Both the position numbers and the translations under genes were made by a program. From assembly GCA_031259505.1 (NCBI GenBank), contig JAIRLL010000086.1:1-19968 (forward strand): DNA of 19,968 nucleotides, given 5' to 3'. Under the pieces are notes generated by a model. The model did no database searches and was not told the DNA's origin. It saw nothing but the letters and a program-made list of their open reading frames with translations. Position 1 is the first letter of the stretch, and each line of letters starts with the position of its first letter. This DNA is from Tannerella sp. (lineage in GTDB: Bacteria > Bacteroidota > Bacteroidia > Bacteroidales > Tannerellaceae). Below are positions 1 to 7,145 of the stretch, piece by piece.

Positions 1-626
1 TTGCCGCCCGGCGGGTCGCCGGGGAGACGCACCTCGATGCGCTGCAACTGCCCGATACGTCCGTTGCGCACCAGTTCGCAGGCGACGCGGAACTGCTGCA
101 TCGACCGCTGCTGGCTGCCGATCTGCAGAATGATGCCGTTTGCGTTGACGGCATTGCTCATCTTGCGGCCTTCCTCGATGGTGAGCGAGGTGGGTTTCTG
201 CAGGTAGATGTGTTTGCGCGCACGGGCGGCGTCGATGGCTATTTTGGCGTGCCAGTGGTCGGGCGTGCTGACTAATACGGCGTCGACGTCTTTGTCGGCC
301 AGCAGGTCGCGGTAGTCCTGATAGACGCGGACGCCGCTGTACGGCTGACCGGACTGCTTCGCGTAGTAGCCTTCCACCATTTGCTTGCCTTCTTCCGCAC
401 GGTGCATGTCCAGATCGGACACGGCCGTGATGCGGGCGTAATCGTATTTGATCGTATCCGGGATGTCGTGCACACGCGAGATACGACCCGTTCCTATCGC
501 GCCCACATTGATGCGGTTCGAGGGCGCGTTTTTCCCCATTACGGATGAGGGGACAATCGTCGGAGCCATTATGAGACCGGCTCCTGCCACGAGGGATTTT
601 TTGATAAAGCTTCTCCGAGTTTCCAT
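1..626 (-). CDS. Gfo/Idh/MocA-family oxidoreductase, exported (3' end cut by window edge)
   Basis: NAD(P)-dependent oxidoreductases of this family usually act on sugars or cyclitols. About 208 codons are visible, from the ATG at 624-626 to the left edge. The N-terminus METRRSFIKKSLVAGAGLI has a twin-arginine pattern followed by a hydrophobic stretch, so Tat export to the periplasm is likely. Next come a Rossmann nucleotide-binding segment (INVGAIGTGRISRVHDI), the family motif STPDHWHAKIA, and IYLQKPTSLTIEEGRKM, which corresponds to the family's EKP motif with Gln in place of Glu. The C-terminal substrate domain is outside the window. No Bacteroidota promoter element is obvious in the 37 nt between this gene and the upstream gene on the same strand. 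The substrate cannot be told from the sequence. Family assignment is firm. Confidence 0.9.
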   Translation of the reverse strand, partial: METRRSFIKKSLVAGAGLIMAPTIVPSSVMGKNAPSNRINVGAIGTGRISRVHDIPDTIKYDYARITAVSDLDMHRAEEGKQMVEGYYAKQSGQPYSGVRVYQDYRDLLADKDVDAVLVSTPDHWHAKIAIDAARARKHIYLQKPTSLTIEEGRKMSNAVNANGIILQIGSQQRSMQQFRVACELVRNGRIGQLQRIEVRLPGDPPGG

Positions 627-663
627 TATATATATGTATAGTGTTTTAATCTTCTCCCGTGTT

Positions 664-1401
664 TTATTCCGGTTTGTCGTCGGCCGGTTTCGACGATTTG
701 GCATATCCCTTGCGAACGGCAAGCGTCTGTTTGAACTGGGCTATCATCCCGTTCATGGCTTCTACGAAGCGGACGATGCTTTCATCCTTCACGTCCTGGA
801 CGATGAAGGAGGCGTTAAGATATTCAATCATTTTGCTGTATGCCGTATCCGTGTTTTTGCGTACCTGCTGCATGTTGTAGTGCGGCTTGCTGCCGGTTTG
901 CTGCCAGCGCTGGCGAAGCACGGTTTCTACTTCCTCGTTGGTGTCGGAGAGGTTTTTCACCCATGTGGCGGCCTCCGGCAGTGCGGAGAGGTTCGCGTCC
1001 TTATCAAGCTCCTGCACGAGGTTGATAATCGTGGCATATTCCTGTTCATAGGGCAGGGAACGCACGTCGCCGTAGCGATCGAGAATCACCTTGAGCGCGT
1101 GGGCGGCCTTTGCCGTGGACGGCGTGGGGCTGTGCAGACTGGCTTCGACGTACAGCGCCAGTCCGCGGTAGATATTGTCGCGCCTTTCGTCGGCCTCGGT
1201 TATTTCGTCGGTCAGCGTGCTCTTGAGGATCGGCTCAAGCGCTGCATCTTCTTCGGCAAGGCATGCATCAAAGTCCTTGTACAACGGTTCTATACCGAGC
1301 GTCGAGGCCGACACGCCCTGTATATTCGATTTCGTACCGAGCATATAGGCAAAATGCTCTTCATTTCTCATTTTGGTAACGGGAATACTGTTAATCTTCA
1401 T
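664..1401 (-). CDS. DUF6261-like protein of unknown function
   Basis: A 245-residue protein with no signal peptide and no membrane segment, so probably cytoplasmic. It starts MKINSIPVTKMRNEEHFAYM and is rich in charged and helical segments; the tail (SSKPADDKPE) is low-complexity and charged. The N-terminal pattern (an opening 'K..I..TKMRNEEHF' motif, then a helical body) resembles the DUF6261 family common in Bacteroides and Parabacteroides, which I recall from memory and could not search. No catalytic motif is visible. It has a TAnnTTTG promoter candidate about 38 nt upstream and seems to be a single gene, with a repeat-rich non-coding region behind it. Function unknown. Confidence 0.75.
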   Translation of the reverse strand: MKINSIPVTKMRNEEHFAYMLGTKSNIQGVSASTLGIEPLYKDFDACLAEEDAALEPILKSTLTDEITEADERRDNIYRGLALYVEASLHSPTPSTAKAAHALKVILDRYGDVRSLPYEQEYATIINLVQELDKDANLSALPEAATWVKNLSDTNEEVETVLRQRWQQTGSKPHYNMQQVRKNTDTAYSKMIEYLNASFIVQDVKDESIVRFVEAMNGMIAQFKQTLAVRKGYAKSSKPADDKPE

Positions 1402-1438
1402 AGTTGTCGTTTTTTTTAATGTCGAATTAATTATCGGA

Positions 1439-1446
1439 CAAATTTA
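1439..1446 (-). promoter_or_regulatory. Candidate -7 box for the DUF6261-like gene
   Basis: On the minus strand these bases read TAAATTTG, matching the Bacteroidota -7 consensus TAnnTTTG. The ATG lies 37 nt downstream, giving a leader of about 30 nt. No TTTG (-33) element is seen at the expected distance, so this rests on one short motif. Confidence 0.45.
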
Positions 1447-1492
1447 CATGAAATAATTTAAACTGCGCATAAAGGGATAAAATTTTAACGGT

Positions 1493-1786
1493 GCAAACGG
1501 GATTTTATTCGAACTGTCAAAGTCCTCCGATGGAGCAGACAGGATTTTATTCGAACTGTCAAAGCCCTCCGATAGTGTAAACAGGATCCCGTTCGGGTCA
1601 TCAAAGCCCTCCGATAGTGTAAACGGGATTCCGTTCGGGCCATCGAAGCCCTCCGATGGGGCAAACGGGATTCCGTTCGGGTCATCGAAGCCCTCCGATG
1701 GAGCAAACGGGATTCCGTTCGGGTCATCGGAGCCCTCCGATGGCGTAAACGGGATTCCGTTCGGGTCATCGGAGCCCTCTGACGGC
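1493..1786. repeat. Minisatellite: seven tandem units of exactly 42 bp
   Basis: Units begin at 1493, 1535, 1577, 1619, 1661, 1703 and 1745, each exactly 42 bp with no insertions or deletions. Units 1-2 form one subtype (core GATTTTATTCGAACTGTC) and units 3-7 another (core GATTCCGTTCGGGTCATC, with single-base variants). Because 42 is a multiple of three, the array is open in more than one frame: a 14-residue repeat such as PSEGSDDPNGIPFA (minus strand), another rich in Arg and Thr (minus strand), and ANGIPFGSSKPSDG (plus strand, without a usable start). I see no signal peptide or known domain in any frame, so I treat it as a DNA repeat and not as a gene. There are no spacers, so it is not a CRISPR array. 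Confidence 0.93.
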
Positions 1787-1844
1787 AGGAACCGGCTCGG
1801 AGGAGGTGGAGCCTCGCCCAGACATCCGGTATGTTTCGGAAAAC

Positions 1845-1950
1845 GGGATTGTTCAAAAAGCATGATTCCATGTTGGCCGGCCCGCCGACACGGAGTGGCG
1901 CCGAAGGCGAGCCGAACCTTGCCATGACAAACAACTTTTCGAACAATCCC
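1845..1950. repeat. 106-bp element with 16-bp terminal inverted repeats
   Basis: GGGATTGTTCAAAAAG at 1845-1860 and CTTTTCGAACAATCCC at 1935-1950 are inverted copies matching at 15 of 16 positions. The GC-rich interior (1861-1934) includes ACACGGAGTGGCGCCGAAGG. No target-site duplication is visible. It could be a small non-autonomous transposable element, a dispersed intergenic repeat, or a long RNA hairpin. The left end shares the 10-mer AAACGGGATT with units of the neighbouring 42-bp repeat, hinting at a common origin. Confidence 0.6.
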
Positions 1951-1988
1951 ATATCTCCATTTATCCGTTAACGCATATTATAATCCGG

Positions 1989-3713
1989 TCAATATCCGGG
2001 GTTCTGATAAGCCGCGTGGTCTACATCTTCGTGCATACGGTCCATCTGGTCGCTTTGCGGAATGGGGCGCAGCACGTAGTGAGGCTTGATGTCGCGGACG
2101 TATTCTCTTCCGCCCAGATGATAGACCGAGGAGCGTTCGACCCACTTGCCTGTGCGGATGAGGTCGAGCCAGCGGTGCTGTTCGCCGCAGAGTTCGCGCG
2201 AGCGTTCGTCGAGGACATAGTCGATCGTGATCGTGGCCGGCGTGGCGGCTACCATGGCATCTTCATGTCCGGGGAAGGCAGCGCGCCGGCGCAGCGTGAG
2301 GATGTATTCGCGCGCTTTGGCGTTGTCGCCCAACTGTACGGCCGCTTCGGCGGCAATCAGGTAGGTCTCGGACAGTTTGGCGGTCAGCCACGTGCGTCCC
2401 GAAGCGTCGTTCACGTTCTTGCGTTTCGTATCGAAGAACTTGTGAAGCGAAGGATAGTATCCGCGCGTGTGCTGGCTTGGCGTCCAGATGCGGTAGTTTT
2501 TGGACGCTCTGTACTCGTCGCTCACTTCATATCCCGTGAAGACGAAAGCGGTATCGCCGACATTAATCGGTTCGTCCAGCAAACCGGTGTAGGTTGCCGC
2601 CGCGCCGCCGCCGCGTTCCACGTTGCTCAGCCATACGGTCTGGAAAGTGGCAAAATAGCGGCTGTCGTTCGTCTTGTCGGCAAACATGCCGTTGATGAGT
2701 TCGTCCGTCGGCGCAAGGCGTATCCACGGGCGCGAGTAGGCGACCGAGCGTCCTACGGGCGAGCCTGAGCCGACGACAAAGGTCGGATAGTTGGGCGTGT
2801 AGTACGAAATGGCGCGTTCTTCGCCGATGCCTGTCGTGTAGGCGGCGTCCGTAGCTCCCGGGAAACCGTTGAAGGTGTAGGAGTCGTTCGTGCGCTCGCA
2901 GGTGAAGAGCACTTCGCTGTTGTGTTCGTTGCCTTCCCTTACCACGTCGGCGTAGGTCGGCTGCAGGGCTACGCCGTAAGTAGCCTGGTTGTGAAGCAGC
3001 GTCTCGGCTGTCGACAGCGCCTGCTGATGGTTGCCCATCGTGAGATGTACTTTTGCCAGATAATGCAGGGCAGCCTTCTTCGTCGCCGTTCCGACTAATC
3101 GCGATTCGACCGGCAGGTTTTCGACGGAGTAGTTCATGTCGGCCAGGATGGCGGCATAGACTTCCGCCACGGAGTTGCGCGTAGACATGCGGTTGGGCGT
3201 GGTATTGAATTTCAATTCGCCCGAACCCAGATCCAGCGGACATCCGCCGAACATCTGCACCAGATTGAAGTAGAAATAGGCGCGCAGGAAGCGGGCTTCG
3301 GCAATCAGGGCGGAAGAGAGGCCTGCCTCTTCGCCGTATTCCACGATTCCGTTACACGTATTGATGTACTGGTACGAACTGTTCCAGAAGTTGCTGAAGT
3401 CTCCCGTCTGCGAAGTGATGGGCGTCGTACCGGCCATTTCGGGCGTCATGTCCAAAGGCCAGTTGGTGAACGATTCCGCAGCGGTGAACTCGTCTGTTCC
3501 CGCTTCCATACAGAAGATGGGTCCCTGTCCGCCGACTACGGGGCGCAGGCCCTGATAGGCAGCCGTCAGTCCGGACTGCAGTCCGGAAGTCGTACGGAAC
3601 AAATCGGGCGTCAGCACGGCGCGCGGCTGTTCTTCCAGAATGTCGTTGCAGGAAGAGAAAAGGCCTGCGCACATGGCGCCTGTCAAAAGGATACTGAATA
3701 TTTTTCGTTTCAT
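1989..3713 (-). CDS. SusD/RagB-family glycan-binding outer-membrane lipoprotein
   Basis: SusD-like proteins sit on the cell surface as a lid over the SusC channel and bind the glycan to be imported. I chose the ATG at 3711-3713, giving 574 residues: it places a clean lipoprotein signal peptide at the start (MKRKIFSILLTGAMCAGLFSSC, lipobox Cys22). A longer frame would need a TTG start at 3740. The mature start CNDILEEQPRA is typical, and the C-terminal part has the family motif SRELCGEQHRWLDLIRTGKW and ends ..HAAYQNPGY. The length is normal. It follows susC by 27 nt on the same strand, so the two form an operon. The ligand is not predictable from sequence alone. Confidence 0.96.
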   Translation of the reverse strand: MKRKIFSILLTGAMCAGLFSSCNDILEEQPRAVLTPDLFRTTSGLQSGLTAAYQGLRPVVGGQGPIFCMEAGTDEFTAAESFTNWPLDMTPEMAGTTPITSQTGDFSNFWNSSYQYINTCNGIVEYGEEAGLSSALIAEARFLRAYFYFNLVQMFGGCPLDLGSGELKFNTTPNRMSTRNSVAEVYAAILADMNYSVENLPVESRLVGTATKKAALHYLAKVHLTMGNHQQALSTAETLLHNQATYGVALQPTYADVVREGNEHNSEVLFTCERTNDSYTFNGFPGATDAAYTTGIGEERAISYYTPNYPTFVVGSGSPVGRSVAYSRPWIRLAPTDELINGMFADKTNDSRYFATFQTVWLSNVERGGGAAATYTGLLDEPINVGDTAFVFTGYEVSDEYRASKNYRIWTPSQHTRGYYPSLHKFFDTKRKNVNDASGRTWLTAKLSETYLIAAEAAVQLGDNAKAREYILTLRRRAAFPGHEDAMVAATPATITIDYVLDERSRELCGEQHRWLDLIRTGKWVERSSVYHLGGREYVRDIKPHYVLRPIPQSDQMDRMHEDVDHAAYQNPGY

Positions 3714-3740
3714 ATCGTTTTCATTTTTAATATTAATCAA

Positions 3741-6700
3741 TCAGAAACCTACATTTAAACCCACCAGGAAGTTGCGGCTCACGGGCGTGCCGAAGCCTAC
3801 CCAGAGCTGACGTTCCAGGTTTGCGGTCGTACTGTATTGCGTCGGTTCGGGGTCGATGCCTGCGCCTTCGTTCACGTAGGGCGAGAAGAGCGCCGGGAAC
3901 GGATTCTGGCACGTCAGGTAGAGACGCGCCGACCGTGCGCCGACATGGTTCAGGATGTTCTTCCGGAACGTATATCCGAACGAGAGGGTGCGTATCTTCA
4001 GGAACGTGGCGTCGAAATACCGCAGCGTCGTATCGAAGTCGATCGTTTCGCCGCTCTGGTTACCCGGCTGCGGATATTTGTTCACCGGATTGGTGGGCGT
4101 CCAGTAGTCTACTTTCGTTGAGTTGCGGCGTCCGGTATGCGTGATGTTGTAATCGTAATGGCGCATACTCATCAGATTGCCGCCTGCGCGGAAGTAGCTG
4201 ATGGCCGAAAAGTCGAAATGCCTGTATCCGAAACGCAGGGTGAGGCCGCCGGCAAAGTCAGGCTCAAACGTGCCTACGATCTCGCGGTCGCCGTCGGCCG
4301 TGATCGTGCCGCTGTTGTCGAGGTCGGCTACCTTGATCTGGCCGGGTCTGTATCCGTACTTGGCGGCTTCTTCTTCTTCACCCAGTTGCCAGATGCCGGA
4401 ATGGACGTAGTCGTACATCACGTTGATGGGATAGCCGACAAACCAGCCGTTGCCGATGTTACGTTCTTCGCCGCTGGCCAGCGCCGTAATCTTGTTGCGG
4501 TTGAAGTAGATGTTGAAGTCGGCGTCGAAACTGAAATCTCCTGCCGTCGGCGGTTTGACGATCTGTCCGCTTATCGCAAATTCCAGTCCCCTGTTTTCGG
4601 TCGAACCCACGTTCTGCATGATGGGCGAACTTACGCCGCTCGACGACGGTAAATTGACCGAGAGCAGCAGGTCGCTGGTCTTCTGCAGATAGATGTCGAG
4701 GTAGCCGCTGATGCGTCCGTGCAGGATGTTGTAGTCGATACCGAAGTTGTAGTTCTGCGTATACTCCCATCCCAGACCGGAATTGGGCAGATTGCTCACA
4801 TAATACCCGTACTGACCCGTGTTGCCGGGGCCGTAGTTGTAGTAAGCCATGCTCAGTCCTCCCAGCGTCTGGTAAGGGCTGACGGCCTGGTTGGAGGTCT
4901 GTCCGTAGCCTAAGCGCAGCTTCAACTGCGAGATGGCTTCGATGTCTTTCATAAACGACTCGCGGTTGGCGTTCCATCCCAGCGAGAAGGCGGGATAGCT
5001 GTGCCATTTCTTGCCGGGCGACAGTACCGACGAACCGTCCGAGCGGAAGGTGGCGGTCAGCATGTAGCGGTCGTCGTAAGAATACTGTACGCGCGCCATG
5101 AACGACTGCAAGCCCCGCTGCCAGAAGTTCTGGTTGTTGGCGCCCGAGTTGATGTTCTTGTCGCCGTTGGCCATGCTCAGGTTGTAGTACAGCAGATAGT
5201 CGGCGGCAATGTCGGTGGCCTGCATCGACGAGCGCTGGAACTGCGACTGCTCGGCCGAATACATGGCCGTGGCGTTCAGGCGGTGCTTTTCGGCGAATAC
5301 CTTATTATAATATAAGAGATTTTCGACCGTCCACTGCTGCCACTGTGTGTTGCGTACCGTAGCCGAAGACACGCTGGGCGGATTGCCCGGAAAGTCGGCG
5401 CCGTTGCTGAACACGCCGTAGTTCTCCTGCGAATAGCTCAAACCCAGGTTGAGGCGGTACGTCAGTCCGTCGTAGAGCTTCACTTCGCCGTAGAGCGAGT
5501 TGAACGTGGCGATGCGCTTGCTCTGCTCTGCCCGTGCGTTTTCCGTTTCCAGTGTATATAAAGGATTGACAAACGTGGCGTCGATGGTGCCGTCGAGCGG
5601 GAAGGTGACAATCGAACCGTCCGCGTTGTGCGACGGCGAGATGGGCGTCATGTTGGTCAGGATGTCTCCCATGGGCGACCATCCGAGGTTGTCGCCGACG
5701 CCGAACGTCGTGTTGGTGGTCAGACCCACTTTGACGTATTTGCCGATCTCCTGATCGATCGTCGTGCGCAGCGTGAAGCGGGTGTACTCCTGCAGGGGAA
5801 TCACTGCCGTTTCGTTGAAATAGCCGCCGCTGAACGAGTAGGCGCCCCGCTGGCTGCCGGAACTTACGGACAGTTCGTGGTTGGTGACGTGCCCCGGCTG
5901 ATAGAACAGGTCCTGCCAGTCGGTGTAGTTGCCCGAAGAAATTACTTCCTGCTGCAGGGTGGAATAGGGGTACGTAGCCGCCTTGAGCGAAGCGTCGTGG
6001 AAGGCGACAAATTCGGGTCCGTTGTACACGTTGTAGCGTTTCAGTACGTTCTTCACGCCGTAGTAGCCGCTGTAGTTCACCGCCGGGGCCTGTCCCAGAC
6101 TGCCACGGTTGGTAGTGATCAGGATGACGCCGTTGGCGCCGCGCGAACCGTAGATGGCCGTCGACGAAGCGTCCTTGAGGATGTCGACGGTCTTGATGTC
6201 GTTCGGCGAGATGTCGGAGAGCGAGCCGTTGAACGGGATACCGTCGACGACGATCAGCGGATTGTTGTCGGCATTCAGCGACCGTTCGCCGCGGATACGT
6301 ATCTGCATGGAGGAGCCTGGCGAGGTTCCTGTTTGCAGGATTTCGATACCCGGCATGCGTCCCTGCAGGGCGGCCGAGGCGTCGACGGCGGGTATCTCCT
6401 GGATAATCCGCGCATCGGCCGAGGCGATGGCGCCCGAGATGTCGGCTTTCCGCGCCGTACCGTAGCCCACGACCACTACCTCTTCGATGCTTTGCATGTC
6501 TTCTTCCATGGTAATGGTCAACGCCGTTTTACCGCGTACGCTGACGGCTTGCGTTACAAAACCTACGTACGAGATGTTCAATGTGGCATTTTCCGCTACA
6601 CGTAGCGAAAAACTTCCGTCCATACCGGTTACAGTACCGTTCGTGGTGCCCACTTCCACGATGCTGGCTCCGATAATCGTTTCACCCAGGGCGTCTTTTA

Positions 6701-6803
6701 CGATGCCCGTTACAGTCTTTGTCTGTCCCCATGCGAATACGGGGATGAAAAAGATCAGGCATAGCCCGATAATTTTCCTGAAATCAATTCTCATGTTAAT
6801 CAT
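3741..6803 (-). CDS. SusC/RagA-family TonB-dependent outer-membrane transporter
   Basis: An outer-membrane beta-barrel that imports oligosaccharides or similar ligands using TonB energy, paired with the SusD lipoprotein. It has 1020 residues, a usual length. In order: a signal peptide ending near FFIPVFAWGQ (about residue 27); a carboxypeptidase-D-regulatory-like domain (about 30-105, TVTGIVKDALGETIIGASI); a TonB-box-like stretch (EEVVVVGYGTARKADISGA); the plug, with LIVVDGIPF and KDASSTAIYGSRGANGVI; then the barrel, ending in the terminal Phe of NFLVGLNVGF. There is no N-terminal STN domain, so anti-sigma/ECF signalling is unlikely; this fits control by the divergent hybrid sensor. Another ATG lies three codons downstream (6794); I kept the first. 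The ligand is unknown. Confidence 0.97.
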   Translation of the reverse strand: MINMRIDFRKIIGLCLIFFIPVFAWGQTKTVTGIVKDALGETIIGASIVEVGTTNGTVTGMDGSFSLRVAENATLNISYVGFVTQAVSVRGKTALTITMEEDMQSIEEVVVVGYGTARKADISGAIASADARIIQEIPAVDASAALQGRMPGIEILQTGTSPGSSMQIRIRGERSLNADNNPLIVVDGIPFNGSLSDISPNDIKTVDILKDASSTAIYGSRGANGVILITTNRGSLGQAPAVNYSGYYGVKNVLKRYNVYNGPEFVAFHDASLKAATYPYSTLQQEVISSGNYTDWQDLFYQPGHVTNHELSVSSGSQRGAYSFSGGYFNETAVIPLQEYTRFTLRTTIDQEIGKYVKVGLTTNTTFGVGDNLGWSPMGDILTNMTPISPSHNADGSIVTFPLDGTIDATFVNPLYTLETENARAEQSKRIATFNSLYGEVKLYDGLTYRLNLGLSYSQENYGVFSNGADFPGNPPSVSSATVRNTQWQQWTVENLLYYNKVFAEKHRLNATAMYSAEQSQFQRSSMQATDIAADYLLYYNLSMANGDKNINSGANNQNFWQRGLQSFMARVQYSYDDRYMLTATFRSDGSSVLSPGKKWHSYPAFSLGWNANRESFMKDIEAISQLKLRLGYGQTSNQAVSPYQTLGGLSMAYYNYGPGNTGQYGYYVSNLPNSGLGWEYTQNYNFGIDYNILHGRISGYLDIYLQKTSDLLLSVNLPSSSGVSSPIMQNVGSTENRGLEFAISGQIVKPPTAGDFSFDADFNIYFNRNKITALASGEERNIGNGWFVGYPINVMYDYVHSGIWQLGEEEEAAKYGYRPGQIKVADLDNSGTITADGDREIVGTFEPDFAGGLTLRFGYRHFDFSAISYFRAGGNLMSMRHYDYNITHTGRRNSTKVDYWTPTNPVNKYPQPGNQSGETIDFDTTLRYFDATFLKIRTLSFGYTFRKNILNHVGARSARLYLTCQNPFPALFSPYVNEGAGIDPEPTQYSTTANLERQLWVGFGTPVSRNFLVGLNVGF

Positions 6804-6864
6804 ACTTTTTACATTTAAATTGGCGATATTAAATTTACAAAAAAATGCCTTTATTTATGCGGCA

Positions 6865-6872
6865 CAAAGGTA
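6865..6872 (-). promoter_or_regulatory. Candidate -7 box of the susCD promoter
   Basis: The minus strand reads TACCTTTG, followed by T, matching TAnnTTTG. It would start transcription near 6858, leaving a leader of about 55 nt before susC. I see no good TTTG -33 element upstream, as expected of a promoter that needs an activator. The 15-bp direct repeats begin about 44 bp further upstream. Confidence 0.6.
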
Positions 6873-6915
6873 TCCGGTTATTATTGCGTTGCGGTTATGA
6901 ATTTGTATGATAATG

Positions 6916-6972
6916 TTTGCTGTACGTTACTACCACATGCGAATTTGTTACGAATGCTTTGCTGTACGTTAC
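6916..6972. promoter_or_regulatory. Direct-repeat operator candidate for the hybrid two-component regulator
   Basis: TTTGCTGTACGTTAC occurs at 6916-6930 and again, identical, at 6958-6972, with 42 bp between starts (about four helical turns). Similarity continues weakly past each copy (CATGCGAA and CATGCCGAA). Relative to the susC promoter candidate, the copies lie at about -58 to -72 and -100 to -114, suitable for an AraC-type activator. They are the only strong repeat between the divergent susC and regulator genes. Confidence 0.6.
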
Positions 6973-7102
6973 ATCATGCCGAAAAAGCCGTTTTTGGAGG
7001 TCGCGACGTCTAAATTTCCACTCTTTTCGTTATTCGCTCTTCATTGTCGACATTCGGGGAAAAAAAAATGTCCGAAGTCGTCCGTTTCCGAATAGATTTC
7101 TT

Positions 7103-7110
7103 TATATTTG
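7103..7110 (+). promoter_or_regulatory. Candidate -7 box for the hybrid regulator gene
   Basis: TATATTTG matches TAnnTTTG exactly, preceded by an AT-rich stretch. It predicts a start of transcription near 7117, which would exclude the ATG codons at 7044 and 7068 as translation starts. No clear TTTG -33 element is present. Confidence 0.5.
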
Positions 7111-7145
7111 CATCCGGATTTAAAAACGTAAACTTTTTCGTTATC

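Noticed and set aside
448..1419. 323-codon plus-strand frame across the oxidoreductase and DUF6261-like genes
   Set aside because: It covers the N-terminal coding part of one gene and all of another on the opposite strand; the minus-strand products have recognisable starts and motifs.
1493..1786. CRISPR array
   Set aside because: The units are directly contiguous without unique spacers, and no cas genes are present.
1485..1952. Minus-strand frames through the minisatellite and inverted-repeat element as protein genes
   Set aside because: Two frames are equally open because the repeat is a multiple of three; neither has a domain or signal. Kept as repeats, with coding left as a question.
3714..3740. 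TTG start for the SusD-like protein
   Set aside because: The ATG at 3713 gives a standard lipoprotein signal peptide directly; the extension adds polar residues before it.
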